Source: DASPXY01 sp038227745 (GTDB taxonomy: Bacteria; Planctomycetota; Planctomycetia; Gemmatales; Gemmataceae). From it: a stretch of 8,874 bases of DNA. The notes beneath the pieces were generated by a model. It was not told where the DNA came from, ran no database searches, and saw nothing but the letters and a program-made list of their open reading frames with translations. Below are positions 1 through 5,760 of this stretch, in pieces. The position numbers and the translations under genes were made by a program. The stretch lies in NCBI GenBank assembly GCA_038227745.1, contig JBBRPS010000427.1, positions 1 to 8,874 of the forward strand, read 5' to 3'. Each line of letters starts with the position of its first letter. Within the stretch, counting starts at the first letter, position 1.

Positions 1-1
1 G

Positions 2-136
2 GCGCGGGCGCACGACCGCATCCTGCGGGTGGCGCGCACCATCGCCGACCTGGAGGGGGCGGCGGACCTCCGGCAGGGGCACGTCACCGAGGCCATCGCC
101 TACCGCACCCTCGACCGCAAGCTCTGGGCCCGCTGA
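2..136 (+). CDS. YifB/ComM family Mg-chelatase-like AAA ATPase, C-terminal end (partial)
   Basis: The first 44 codons readable in this frame, followed by TGA at 134-136, give a helical tail containing HDRILRVARTIADLEGA and, at the end, TEAIAYRTLDRKLW. This matches the C-terminal signature of the Mg-chelatase-like AAA+ family (YifB/ComM), in which the last helical domain carries an R-x-x-DRIL-x-VARTIADLEG motif and ends in YR-x-LDR-x-LW. ComM in naturally competent bacteria is a hexameric helicase that helps branch migration of incoming DNA; the role in most other bacteria, including this one, is not established. The start and the ATPase core lie left of the window. The gene probably ends its transcription unit close by, or runs on into the small frame at 171. 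Confidence 0.85.
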   Translation, partial: ARAHDRILRVARTIADLEGAADLRQGHVTEAIAYRTLDRKLWAR

Positions 137-170
137 CCACGTCTGCCAAACCAGGGAAAGAGATGGCGTT

Positions 171-302
171 GTGCTCGGGCTCCTTGTTGCCGTCTGGGGA
201 ACCGTGACAATGGTCGTCCTGGCCATCGTGACGATTCGGGACGGACGGGCGCGGCCTGACCCCAGCGAAGCCGGCGGTGCCGTGGAAGAGGGGGGCGATT
301 GA
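171..302 (+). CDS. possible small single-pass membrane protein (43 aa)
   Basis: A GTG at 171 opens a 43-codon frame ending with TGA at 300-302. It is preceded by a purine-rich site (AGGGAAAGAG, 153-162) eight bases upstream. The peptide has one hydrophobic segment at residues 1-21 (LGLLVAVWGTVTMVVLAIV), then a short basic turn (IRDGRARP) and an acidic, glycine-rich tail. This is a plausible inner-membrane microprotein with a cytosolic tail. Its stop codon overlaps the TTG start of the next frame as TTGA, the usual signature of translational coupling. I recognise no family. The alternative is that this is an open stretch of high-GC intergenic DNA. The coupling overlap and the hydrophobic segment are the only support. 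Confidence 0.4.
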   Translation: MLGLLVAVWGTVTMVVLAIVTIRDGRARPDPSEAGGAVEEGGD

Positions 303-907
303 AGACGGGTCATGTCATGCCGCGCTGGGTGTTCTTACTGGGCGTCGGGGGGCTGCTGGTGGCCGTTGCGTTCGCGGTGACGTGCGAACTGCTCGGGCCG
401 CGCCCCGGTGTCACAGACGCGAACGTGCGGCGCATCCGGCCGGGGATGACTCTGGAGGAGGTAAAGATACTCTTAGGAGAGCGAACCCTGCTTCTGTCGG
501 GAGCAAGCAGGGACGGTCGATGGACCCTGACGTATCTCTGGACTGGGGTGGACGGCGAGGCCATCGTTACTTTCGACTGCTCCCGCGATCCTGCTGTCAC
601 TCTCGGGCGTGCCAATTTTCGGTGGTGTCCGCCTACCGTTGCCAACCGTCGGAATCCCAGGTTTTTCTGCGGATTCCGCAAGCGCCGACTTTTCGGCGCT
701 TGCCCGGCAACCCTTTATCCAATCAGGACTTACCCCAATCTGACAATCCAATGGGGACACCACCCCCAGTTCTGCCTGGCCCACTTGATCCGGGATGTGA
801 CAAAGCAGGCCGCGCTCTTTTTTCAAGGCTCCTGGGCAGAAACTGGTGGTGAGGAGGCGAAAATTGTCCCTGTCGCTCGGTCGCTTGCCTCTGGGCGAGC
901 GCCGTGA
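299..907 (+). CDS. membrane-anchored SmpA/OmlA-like protein with anomalous C-terminal half
   Basis: The frame codes for 202 residues. The start is TTG at 299, overlapping the upstream stop; ATG at 317 is an alternative. Residues 8-28 form a hydrophobic anchor or signal segment. Residues about 38-92 (TDANVRRIRPGMTLEEVKILLG, later WTLTYLWTG and AIVTFD) resemble the SmpA/OmlA-like module common in planctomycete envelope proteins, where an R-x-GMT-x-EEV-x-x-LLG motif is followed by a beta meander. In other bacteria such modules occur in outer-membrane assembly factors; the role here is unknown. From about residue 95 the sequence loses protein character: it is rich in Cys, Arg and Pro, contains a DNA hairpin (680-701), and includes a short IS66-transposase-like stretch near residues 156-168. 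The native C-terminus was therefore probably lost or replaced, and the gene may be decayed. Confidence 0.5.
   Translation: MKTGHVMPRWVFLLGVGGLLVAVAFAVTCELLGPRPGVTDANVRRIRPGMTLEEVKILLGERTLLLSGASRDGRWTLTYLWTGVDGEAIVTFDCSRDPAVTLGRANFRWCPPTVANRRNPRFFCGFRKRRLFGACPATLYPIRTYPNLTIQWGHHPQFCLAHLIRDVTKQAALFFQGSWAETGGEEAKIVPVARSLASGRAP
680..701. repeat. short perfect hairpin within the decayed C-terminal part of the 299-907 frame
   Basis: A 9-bp perfect stem, AAGCGCCGA (680-688) and TCGGCGCTT (693-701), encloses a 4-base loop. It lies in sequence that reads as intergenic or insertion-sequence-end DNA, although an open frame passes through it. Its presence supports the view that the C-terminal half of the surrounding frame is not an original protein-coding segment. 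Confidence 0.55.
752..808 (+). pseudogene. possible IS66-family transposase remnant
   Basis: In the same frame as the upstream gene, residues around 156-168 read QFCLAHLIRDV. This resembles the FCLAHLIRDVKFL block that I recall from the catalytic domain of IS66-type transposases of planctomycetes. Homology stops abruptly after RDV: the expected KFL is replaced by TKQAALFF, and nothing upstream resembles the DDE core. If real, this is a fragment of fewer than 20 residues left by an old insertion or deletion. Chance resemblance over such a short stretch cannot be excluded. Confidence 0.35.
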
Positions 908-920
908 AAAGCGCTCCCCA

Positions 921-979
921 TAGGACGGGTCTCCCGAGCCGTCCTCGCGCGGGCAGGACGGGTCAGGAGACCCGTCCTA
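921..979. repeat. paired-palindrome element A, probable terminator between convergent genes
   Basis: The outer inverted repeat is TAGGACGGGTCTC (921-933) with GAGACCCGTCCTA (967-979), 13 of 13 bp. Each half is also a palindrome: 922-945 (7-bp arms AGGACGG/CCGTCCT) and 955-978 (10-bp arms AGGACGGGTC/GACCCGTCCT). These two 24-base units are 9 bases apart, and one is the near-exact reverse complement of the other, with two differences. A T-rich tract (TTGTTTTCTTTT, 984-995) follows on the + strand. Position between the 3' ends of two convergent genes suggests it works as a transcription terminator or mRNA-end stabiliser. The doubled structure resembles a mobile REP pair. Confidence 0.75.
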
Positions 980-1009
980 CAGGTTGTTTTCTTTTGCCGC
1001 CCGCCGTGT

Positions 1010-1915
1010 CTACTCGCGCTTGTCCGCGGTCTTCTCCGGGCGCGGCGTCAGGCGCAGGTCGGAGTGCCGGGCGATGAACTCCAGGATGGCCTGCGTCGCA
1101 GGGTCCGTCTCGCTGGCCGTCTGAATGATGAGCGTGATGTGGTCGCGCCGCGCCACCTTCAGGCTGGCGGCGTCGCACTTGCACCCCTTCAGCTTCTTGC
1201 AGAACTGCTCGGCCATCACGTCGAGGAAGGGGAAGTCCTTGTCCGCGTAAATGATCAGCGCCGGCGGGTGGTCGGCCTTGACATGGGTCAGCGGCGACGC
1301 GGCCCGGCAGAGGTCGGCGTCCTTGCCGAACGCCGCCTCGAACAGACCGTTCGGCAGGATCGTGTACACCCCGCTCATCGGGATCATCCCCTTGATGTCG
1401 CGTACCGTCAGCTTCTCCGCCTTGAGGTGGCTCGGGTCGGTGCCGAGCAGGGCGACGAGGTGCCCCCCCGCGGAGTGGCCGCAGACGAACACCTGATCGG
1501 CCCGGCCGCCGTACTTGCCAATGTTCCGGTGCGTCCAGCCGAACGCCCGCGCCACGTCCTCGATGTGGCCCGGGTGCTTGACCTTCGGCGACAGGCGGTA
1601 GTTGATGACGACCATGCCGACGCCGTTCTTCGCGAACGTCCGGCCGAGGGGCGCGTAGAGGTCCTTCTTGCCGGACCGCCAGGCGCCGCCGTGGACGAAG
1701 AACAGCACCGGGTAGCCCTTCTGCCCGCGCGGCAGATAAAGGTCCAGCTTGTGCCGGACCGAGTCGGCGTCCTTGCCCTCGTAGTAGGCCACGCCGCGCA
1801 CCTCCTCGACCGCGTAGTTCCCGCCCGTCTTCAGGACGGCCTTCGCGCCTTCGGCGGTGCGGGCGGCGGGAGCGAGGAGCAGGGTGGCGGCGAGCGCCGC
1901 GACAGACGTCTTCAT
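1010..1915 (-). CDS. secreted alpha/beta-hydrolase (BD-FAE / esterase-lipase type)
   Basis: The product is 301 residues with an N-terminal signal peptide (about residues 1-20, hydrophobic core VAALAATLLLAPAA), so it is exported. Residues about 55-285 form an alpha/beta-hydrolase fold. The oxyanion-hole motif HGGAW is at 75-79, and the nucleophile elbow GHSAGGH is at 146-152 with Ser148. An acid residue lies in YADKD (Asp225 or Asp227), and His259 in RDHITL is the likely catalytic base. The HGGxW plus GxSAGG pairing is typical of carboxylesterases, kynurenine-formamidase-like and feruloyl-esterase-like enzymes, so an ester-hydrolysing role on an external substrate is likely; the substrate cannot be read from sequence. 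ATG at 1915 is chosen because it begins the signal peptide. The gene is transcribed away from the ferredoxin gene, with a probable promoter at 1998-2006. Confidence 0.85.
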   Translation of the reverse strand: MKTSVAALAATLLLAPAARTAEGAKAVLKTGGNYAVEEVRGVAYYEGKDADSVRHKLDLYLPRGQKGYPVLFFVHGGAWRSGKKDLYAPLGRTFAKNGVGMVVINYRLSPKVKHPGHIEDVARAFGWTHRNIGKYGGRADQVFVCGHSAGGHLVALLGTDPSHLKAEKLTVRDIKGMIPMSGVYTILPNGLFEAAFGKDADLCRAASPLTHVKADHPPALIIYADKDFPFLDVMAEQFCKKLKGCKCDAASLKVARRDHITLIIQTASETDPATQAILEFIARHSDLRLTPRPEKTADKRE

Positions 1916-2285
1916 GCCGGAAACCTCGTTGGGGGAGACTCGTCAGCAACCGACTATCAGGGTAACTCTTCGACGGCGCCGAAGCAACGACCCCTTCACT
2001 ATACCAGGGCGCGGCCGCGCCGTTGGCGCGACCACATTTCGATGGCCGTCCAAATCGCGAACGCCCGGCGGCACGGCCGGTGCGAGCCGCAGAGTCGCGA
2101 CGCCGGCAGAACTCGCGGCGCCGCCGCGGTTTGCGCACTCAGCCGCTCCGCTTGCTCCGCAACGGCACCGGCCTTGCGATTGGGGAGGGCGTTACCCGGC
2201 GGGCGCGTGGAGAGCGGCCGCCCCCCTGACCGCCGCGGGCCGCGCCTGGAAGGCCGCCCGCGGACCCCTCGAAGAGGAGGAGACC
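1916..2285. other. 370-base divergent intergenic region
   Basis: This is the space between the divergently transcribed hydrolase and ferredoxin genes. It holds the minus-strand extended -10 (1998-2006) and the adjacent GC palindrome (2008-2021). Close to the ferredoxin start there is an 8-bp inverted repeat, CCGCGGGC (2233-2240) with GCCCGCGG (2256-2263), that could fold in the leader. The open frames crossing it are Arg- and Pro-rich and look like GC-driven noncoding frames. I see no convincing + strand -35/-10 pair, so the ferredoxin promoter is unassigned. Confidence 0.5.
1998..2006 (-). promoter_or_regulatory. probable extended -10 promoter for the hydrolase gene
   Basis: Read on the minus strand, 2006 to 1998 gives TGGTATAGT, an extended -10 element (TGn plus TATAGT, 5 of 6 to consensus). 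The -35 position, about 17 bases upstream, is poor, which is common for extended -10 promoters. Transcription would begin near 1990, about 75 bases before the ATG at 1915. A 14-base perfect palindrome, GGCGCGGCCGCGCC (2008-2021), fills the spacer and could be an operator, although such strings arise easily at this GC content. Confidence 0.4.
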
Positions 2286-2594
2286 ATGGATTTCTGCGTC
2301 GTCACCCAGCCCTGCCACGACTGCAAGTACACCGACTGCGTGACCGTCTGCCCGGTGGACTGCTTCTACCAGGACGACCGGATGCTGTACATCCACCCCG
2401 ACGAGTGCATCGACTGCGGGGCGTGCATCTCGGAATGCCCGGTGTCGGCGATCTTCCACGCCCGGGAGGTGCCGGCGAAGTGGGAGGGGTTCCTCGAACT
2501 GAATCGGGAGAAGGCCGTAGCGCTGCGGGAGAGCGGCGGGAATATCACGGAGAAGCAAGACCCGAAGGAAGGGCCGGGCTGCGCGAAGGCGTGA
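2286..2594 (+). CDS. fdxA: 7-Fe ferredoxin ([3Fe-4S][4Fe-4S], FdxA type)
   Basis: This 102-residue low-potential electron carrier has a strong ribosome site (AGGAGG, 2275-2280) five bases before the ATG. Compared from memory with Azotobacter ferredoxin I (106 residues), the cysteines align one for one. Cys10, Cys18 and Cys51 would hold the [3Fe-4S] cluster, and Cys22, Cys41, Cys44 and Cys47 the [4Fe-4S] cluster. Cys13 and Cys26 match the two free cysteines of that protein. The motif CPVDCFY, the DECIDCGAC block and the C-terminal ITEKQDP are all recognisable. Extra cysteines at 4 and 99 have no counterpart in that comparison. It acts in the cytosol as a soluble electron donor, partner unknown. 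It stands alone and faces a convergent gene, so it is probably monocistronic. Proximity to the iron-uptake operon, about 3 kb away with genes between, may be coincidental. Confidence 0.92.
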   Translation: MDFCVVTQPCHDCKYTDCVTVCPVDCFYQDDRMLYIHPDECIDCGACISECPVSAIFHAREVPAKWEGFLELNREKAVALRESGGNITEKQDPKEGPGCAKA

Positions 2595-2604
2595 GTGCGT
2601 CTCG

Positions 2605-2666
2605 GCCGTGGGTCAGGACTCCGATCCTGACGGGTCGAGGTCAGGATCGGAGTCCTGACCCACGGC
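2605..2666. repeat. paired-palindrome element B, probable bidirectional terminator
   Basis: A 27-bp perfect inverted repeat (2605-2631 with 2640-2666) has an 8-base loop (GGGTCGAG). Each arm carries its own 20-base palindrome: GTCAGGACTCCGATCCTGAC at 2612-2631 and its reverse complement at 2640-2659, each with 7-bp arms GTCAGGA/TCCTGAC. It begins 11 bases after the ferredoxin stop and ends 12 bases before the stop of the convergent gene, so it can serve as a terminator for both. No long T-tract follows on either strand. The architecture equals that of element A although the core sequence differs. Confidence 0.8.
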
Positions 2667-2677
2667 GGAAAACGGCG

Positions 2678-4009
2678 TCATTCGCCCTCCGCCCCGGCAC
2701 CGAGGTTGATCTTCAAGTCCTTGTTCCCGCGGAATAGTGCGCCACTCTCCGGGGCCAGGGTCTTGACCACGGCGCGGAGGCCCCGGGGTTCCTCGACTGG
2801 CCCGTGCTTGCTCATCGGGGCAAGGATGTCCTTGCTCCCGGCGAGCAGCGTGTTGAGCTTGTCGGCCACCTTGCGGTCGAGCGGCGTGTTACTCTTCAGC
2901 TCCTTGAGGGCGGTCTCGAGCCGCTCGGCGTAGGACTTCCACGGCAGCTTCGGGATTTTCCTATCCTCCTTTTTGCCGACGAAGCTGCCGTAATCCTTGC
3001 GGTACTCCGCCGCGAAGTCCAGCAGGAACTGGCCGACGAGGTAGATGCCCGCCTCGGGTTGGTAATCGTCGAGCTCCTTGGTCTTGAACTTGCACACGCC
3101 GATGGCGGCCTCCGCCCTTTCCGTGAGCGACGGGGCGGGACTCAGGCCGTCCTTGCCCCCGGCGAGCGCGCGCAGCAGGGTGAGGGCGGCGGCCACCTCG
3201 ACCTTGCCGTCCTTGTGGGTCTTCATTGCCGGCGCCCCCGCCAGGGCGAGGGTGTGAATCGCCTCGCGGCGGATGAAGCGCAGCGCGTCGTCGTCCATCT
3301 TGTCCTTGCGCTCGATGAACTTCAGGACCGTCTCGAGGCGGCTTGAGTCGATCTTGAGCTGCGCGACGAGCCTCTTGTCCGCCGGGTCAAAGCTCTTCTT
3401 CCAGGGCTGGATCTTCGAGAAGTACTCCCGCAGGCCCTTGACCGCGTACAGCTTGACCACGGGGTGCTGCTTCTCGTCCTTGAGGAGCTCCTCAAGGTAG
3501 GTCGCGAAGTCGCTGTCGCCGCTCTTGGCGTAGATCGGCAGCAGCAAGGCGGTGTTCACGACCGCGACGCGGTTGCTGTTGAAGGTGAGGCCGAAGACGT
3601 CGCGGAAGGCGGCGATGACGCGGGTGGTGAAGATTTTCACGAACGCCTGGTTCGCCGGGAAGAAGCCCTTGACGTTCTCGCGGACCTGCCGGTCGAACTC
3701 GCGGGCGAGGTCGTGGAGGGCGCTGCCGCTGCCCGTGGTTCGCTTGGTCTGCACGCTGGGGATGGTCATCTGGTGGATGAACCAGCGGGCGTAGGCGTCG
3801 GCGGCCGCCGTGTCCTCGGCGCCCGCGGGCGGCTGCTTGCCCTGGACCAGCTTCTCGAACCGGGCGGAGTTCTCACGGCGGCCCTTGTCGAGGTTTTCGA
3901 TGGAGCCCTTGGAGTCCGTCTGGGCGGCGGCGGCGAGGGCGAGGGCGGCGACCGCCACGGCCGCGGATGACAGCAAGATGTTCGACCGGGACAGGATGCG
4001 ATGCGACAT
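2678..4009 (-). CDS. secreted all-helical protein of unknown function (HEAT-like)
   Basis: The product is 443 residues. An N-terminal signal peptide (residues 1 to about 29, core ILLSSAAVAVAALALAAAA, cleavage likely near AAA-Q) indicates export to the periplasm. The mature part is rich in Lys, Asp, Glu, Leu and Ala and appears almost entirely alpha-helical. Stretches such as DFATYLEELLKDEKQHPVVK, LRFIRREAIHTLALAG and AEAAIGVCKF resemble HEAT/armadillo-type helical hairpins spaced along residues about 140-330. No catalytic motif is visible. HEAT-like secreted proteins are abundant in planctomycetes and usually mediate protein contacts; I infer a scaffold role only weakly. ATG at 4009 is chosen because it starts the signal peptide; the ribosome site is weak. 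The gene is flanked by terminator-like palindromes on both sides, so it is probably a single-gene unit. Confidence 0.7.
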   Translation of the reverse strand: MSHRILSRSNILLSSAAVAVAALALAAAAQTDSKGSIENLDKGRRENSARFEKLVQGKQPPAGAEDTAAADAYARWFIHQMTIPSVQTKRTTGSGSALHDLAREFDRQVRENVKGFFPANQAFVKIFTTRVIAAFRDVFGLTFNSNRVAVVNTALLLPIYAKSGDSDFATYLEELLKDEKQHPVVKLYAVKGLREYFSKIQPWKKSFDPADKRLVAQLKIDSSRLETVLKFIERKDKMDDDALRFIRREAIHTLALAGAPAMKTHKDGKVEVAAALTLLRALAGGKDGLSPAPSLTERAEAAIGVCKFKTKELDDYQPEAGIYLVGQFLLDFAAEYRKDYGSFVGKKEDRKIPKLPWKSYAERLETALKELKSNTPLDRKVADKLNTLLAGSKDILAPMSKHGPVEEPRGLRAVVKTLAPESGALFRGNKDLKINLGAGAEGE

Positions 4010-4092
4010 CGGCTAAGACTCCACGGAAAGGATTCAGCACGGACCCACGGCAGATCGCCCGACCTGGAAGGTGTTCGGTCAGCCTCTTGTGA

Positions 4093-4121
4093 GGCTAACA
4101 CTGGCGCACACACCGTGTCAA
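4093..4121 (-). promoter_or_regulatory. possible promoter of the secreted helical protein gene
   Basis: On the minus strand a perfect -35 hexamer TTGACA (4121-4116) is followed after 17 bases by TTAGCC (4098-4093), which is a poor -10. A small hairpin, AGCCTC/GAGGCT (4081-4086 and 4091-4096), overlaps the -10 area. The position, about 85 bases before the ATG at 4009, fits a promoter. The weak -10 keeps confidence low. Nothing else stands out in 4010-4210. Confidence 0.3.
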
Positions 4122-4210
4122 GGGTCGGCGACGACAGGAAATCGAGCCGTGAGGATAGAGGCGCGCACGCCGGGAAAAGTTTCACCAGACGGGCGACATG
4201 AATTACCTTC

Positions 4211-4249
4211 CCCGTTTAGCCGCGGTTCTGCGAACCGCGGCTAAACGGG
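4211..4249 (-). terminator. 18-bp hairpin directly after the FHA-STAS gene
   Basis: Perfect inverted repeat: CCCGTTTAGCCGCGGTTC (4211-4228) and its complement (4232-4249), with a 3-base loop TGC. On the minus strand it begins four bases after the TAA stop (4253-4255). A compact 18-bp stem in this position is a good candidate for a transcription terminator or 3'-end stabiliser, though no run of T follows. Unlike the other intergenic elements it is one simple stem without a pair of separate inner palindromes. Confidence 0.65.
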
Positions 4250-4252
4250 AGT

Positions 4253-5068
4253 TTACCAGCGGGCGGCGAACGCCTGGTGCTTATCGGGGAAGAGGGGGAT
4301 GCGGGTGAGCTGGGACAGGATTTCCTGCAGTTCGGACCGTACCCGGCACAGGGCCATGGTGCTGCCCCAGGGCTTGAGCCAGCTGTACAGCTCATCGAGC
4401 ATGGTGACCGCGGCGGTGGACAGGCGGCGGATGTTCTTGCAGTCCAGCAGGACGCGCAGGTTGGCGTGGCCGAGGGTCTCGCACAACTCCTTCTTGAGCA
4501 GGGCGACCTCGGCCTCCTCGACGAGGTGCCTGTCGTTGAAGCGAACGAGCATGACGCCCTCCTCGCGGCCGATGCGGAGCCGGCCCAGGACCAGGCCGCG
4601 GCGGGCCTGGAGCTTGTCGAGGATGGCGGCGGCCGCCTGGGCCGGCGTGGCGTGCCGGTGCTGGACCGGGCTGCTGATGGCCTCGTCGGGGTCGTCGAAC
4701 TCCAGCACGCTGCTCCGGTCGAGGCAGCGCAGCGCCCACTCTTCCAGGTCGCGCTGCGACAGGGGCTTCTCGCGGAACTGGATCATGAACTCCAGCGGGC
4801 CGAGCTGCAGACGGTCGCCGGCGTGGATGGGCCACTCTTCCCCCGGCGGCACGAGGGAGGCGTTGAGGAGGGTCGGCTCGCCGGAGTCGAGGTCGCGAAC
4901 GAACACCTTGCGCTCGCGGATCACCAGGGCGCAGTGCTGCGTCCCGATGCCCGGCTTCCCGGAGCGCAGCTGACACTCCCCGGCGGAACCCATCACGAAC
5001 AGATCGACCGTGATGGGGATCGGCAACCCCTGTTTCTGCCCCTTGGCGACGATCAAGTAGAATTTCAT
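4253..5068 (-). CDS. FHA-STAS two-domain signalling protein
   Basis: The product is 271 residues. Residues about 1-98 form an FHA-like phosphopeptide-binding domain: beta strands MKFYLIVAKG and DLFVMGS, then the recognition-loop region with GIGTQH at 40-45 and Asn69, ending PLEFMIQF. The canonical Gly-Arg pair is not present (MGSAGECQLRS), so phosphothreonine binding is uncertain. A short linker rich in Ala and Gln leads to a STAS domain (about 165-260) containing VRFNDRHL, LRVLLDCKNI, RRLSTAAVTMLDELY and GSTMALCRV. Ser217 lies where anti-sigma-factor antagonists of the SpoIIAA type carry the phosphorylated serine. An intracellular role linking Ser/Thr kinase signalling to a partner switch is inferred. 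An upstream in-frame ATG at 5173 would add 35 residues without domain character, so the ATG at 5068 opening the FHA strand is preferred. Confidence 0.8.
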   Translation of the reverse strand: MKFYLIVAKGQKQGLPIPITVDLFVMGSAGECQLRSGKPGIGTQHCALVIRERKVFVRDLDSGEPTLLNASLVPPGEEWPIHAGDRLQLGPLEFMIQFREKPLSQRDLEEWALRCLDRSSVLEFDDPDEAISSPVQHRHATPAQAAAAILDKLQARRGLVLGRLRIGREEGVMLVRFNDRHLVEEAEVALLKKELCETLGHANLRVLLDCKNIRRLSTAAVTMLDELYSWLKPWGSTMALCRVRSELQEILSQLTRIPLFPDKHQAFAARW

Positions 5069-5202
5069 GTTCCGGGTCCCTGAAAGCAGCTCCGTGGGCC
5101 CGCGCTGCGCCGGGGAGGAAAAGCTCTCTCCGCACGGTTTCGGCTTCGGCCCCGCAGCATTGGGCCGATCCATGCAGCGTCGCTCGTATCGGTGGTTGTT
5201 GA

Positions 5203-5231
5203 ATCATACCGGACAGATCAAGGGCGGGCAA
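5203..5231 (-). promoter_or_regulatory. probable promoter of the FHA-STAS gene
   Basis: On the minus strand TTGCCC (5231-5226, 4 of 6 to consensus) is followed after exactly 17 bases by TATGAT (5208-5203, 5 of 6). Transcription would start near 5196, leaving a leader of about 130 bases before the ATG at 5068. The element lies between the divergent FHA-STAS and feo transcription units. Confidence 0.45.
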
Positions 5232-5359
5232 GAAGTTTCCGCGGTCACGAAGTCGTGCGCGCCCAACGGCCGGAGGAGTTTCCCCAGGCGAACCACCCGC
5301 GCACCTTGCTACCGTCGTGCCGGAGTTGGGGGTTCTCCCACCTTTCTCGAACCCACGTC

Positions 5360-5387
5360 TTGACAAGGCCCTCCGTCCGGTTACATT
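5360..5387 (+). promoter_or_regulatory. feo operon promoter (-35 TTGACA, -10 TACATT)
   Basis: A perfect -35 hexamer TTGACA (5360-5365) is followed after 16 bases by TACATT (5382-5387, 4 of 6). Predicted transcription starts near 5394, about 60 bases before the first feoA codon. The 19-bp palindrome at 5390-5408 covers that start point, so a protein bound there would block the polymerase. The stretch 5232-5355 between this and the divergent promoter holds no gene or other signal that I can see. Confidence 0.65.
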
Positions 5388-5389
5388 AG

Positions 5390-5425
5390 ATTGAGATTCA
5401 ATCTCAATAACGCATTGAGATGAAA
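5390..5425 (+). promoter_or_regulatory. Fur-type iron box with an additional half-site
   Basis: ATTGAGATTCAATCTCAAT (5390-5408) is a perfect 9-1-9 palindrome, the length and symmetry of a classical Fur or DtxR operator. Its TTGAGA...TCTCAA arms resemble the gamma-proteobacterial Fur form TGAGAATnATTCTCA as I recall it. A third copy of the half-site, ATTGAGATGAAA (5414-5425), follows five bases later in direct orientation, which could support a second dimer. Placement on the start point of a ferrous-iron transporter operon makes iron-dependent repression the natural inference. Whether the regulator is Fur, a DtxR/IdeR-like protein or another is not shown, because no regulator gene lies in the window. 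Confidence 0.7.
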
Positions 5426-5453
5426 CCGTCGTGAAGAGTAAGGACGTGATCTT

Positions 5454-5699
5454 GTGTGCAGTGACGTGTTGCTACCTCTGGAACTGCTCGGCGGCGGGGA
5501 GTGGGCGGACGTGGCCGAGGTGAGTGGTGAGCCGCACTGGGTCAGCCGCCTGGCCGAGATGGGCGTCCGCACCGGCAGCCGCCTGCGCGTGCTCCAACCC
5601 GGCAGCCCCTGCCTGCTGCAGATCGGCGGCGTGCGCCTGAGCCTCCGCCCCGACTGGGCGACCCAGATCCTGGTGCGCCCCGTTGACGCCGTGGGTTGA
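5454..5699 (+). CDS. feoA: FeoA family protein (first copy)
   Basis: An 81-residue cytosolic SH3-like protein; FeoA partners bind the FeoB permease and support Fe(II) uptake. Recognisable family features are the opening LPLELLGGGEWADVAEV, the central RLAEMGVRTGSRLRVLQPGSP, and the closing strand GVRLSLRPDWATQILV. The GTG at 5454 is chosen because AAGGA (5440-5444) lies nine bases upstream and an in-frame stop is just before it (5439-5441). It is the first gene of the feo operon, directly behind the iron box. The segment SPCLLQIGG is more divergent from the usual GDPxExxxxG form than in the second copy, so the two are not recent duplicates and may have distinct tasks. Confidence 0.88.
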   Translation: MCSDVLLPLELLGGGEWADVAEVSGEPHWVSRLAEMGVRTGSRLRVLQPGSPCLLQIGGVRLSLRPDWATQILVRPVDAVG

Positions 5700-5760
5700 G
5701 CCACCTCCTTCCCCTGAACGCCCGCTGTCCCGCCCGCCTCCCTCCCGAGGAAGATTCGCG

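Noticed and set aside
921..979. CRISPR-like or tandem repeat array
   Set aside because: There are only two units in inverted orientation with no regular spacers; a paired palindrome fits better.
963..2138. Minus-strand open frame of 391 codons overlapping the hydrolase
   Set aside because: Arg/Gly/Pro-rich shadow in another frame; the 301-residue frame has the signal peptide and complete catalytic motifs.
1064..2737. Plus-strand open frame of 557 codons across the hydrolase and ferredoxin
   Set aside because: It is antisense to the hydrolase and out of frame with the ferredoxin; composition is Arg/Gly/Pro-rich without domains.
4277..5083. Plus-strand open frame of 268 codons opposite the FHA-STAS gene
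   Set aside because: Antisense shadow rich in Leu, Gly, Ala and Gln with no motif; the minus-strand protein is clearly the real one.
5069..5173. N-terminal extension of the FHA-STAS protein to ATG at 5173
   Set aside because: The 35 extra residues are Pro/Ser-rich with no domain, while the ATG at 5068 begins exactly at the first FHA strand and a promoter is placed to give this stretch as leader.
5683..5760. N-terminal extension of the second FeoA
   Set aside because: It would overlap the first feoA and add a Pro/Arg-rich stretch; ATG at 5761 has a good ribosome site.
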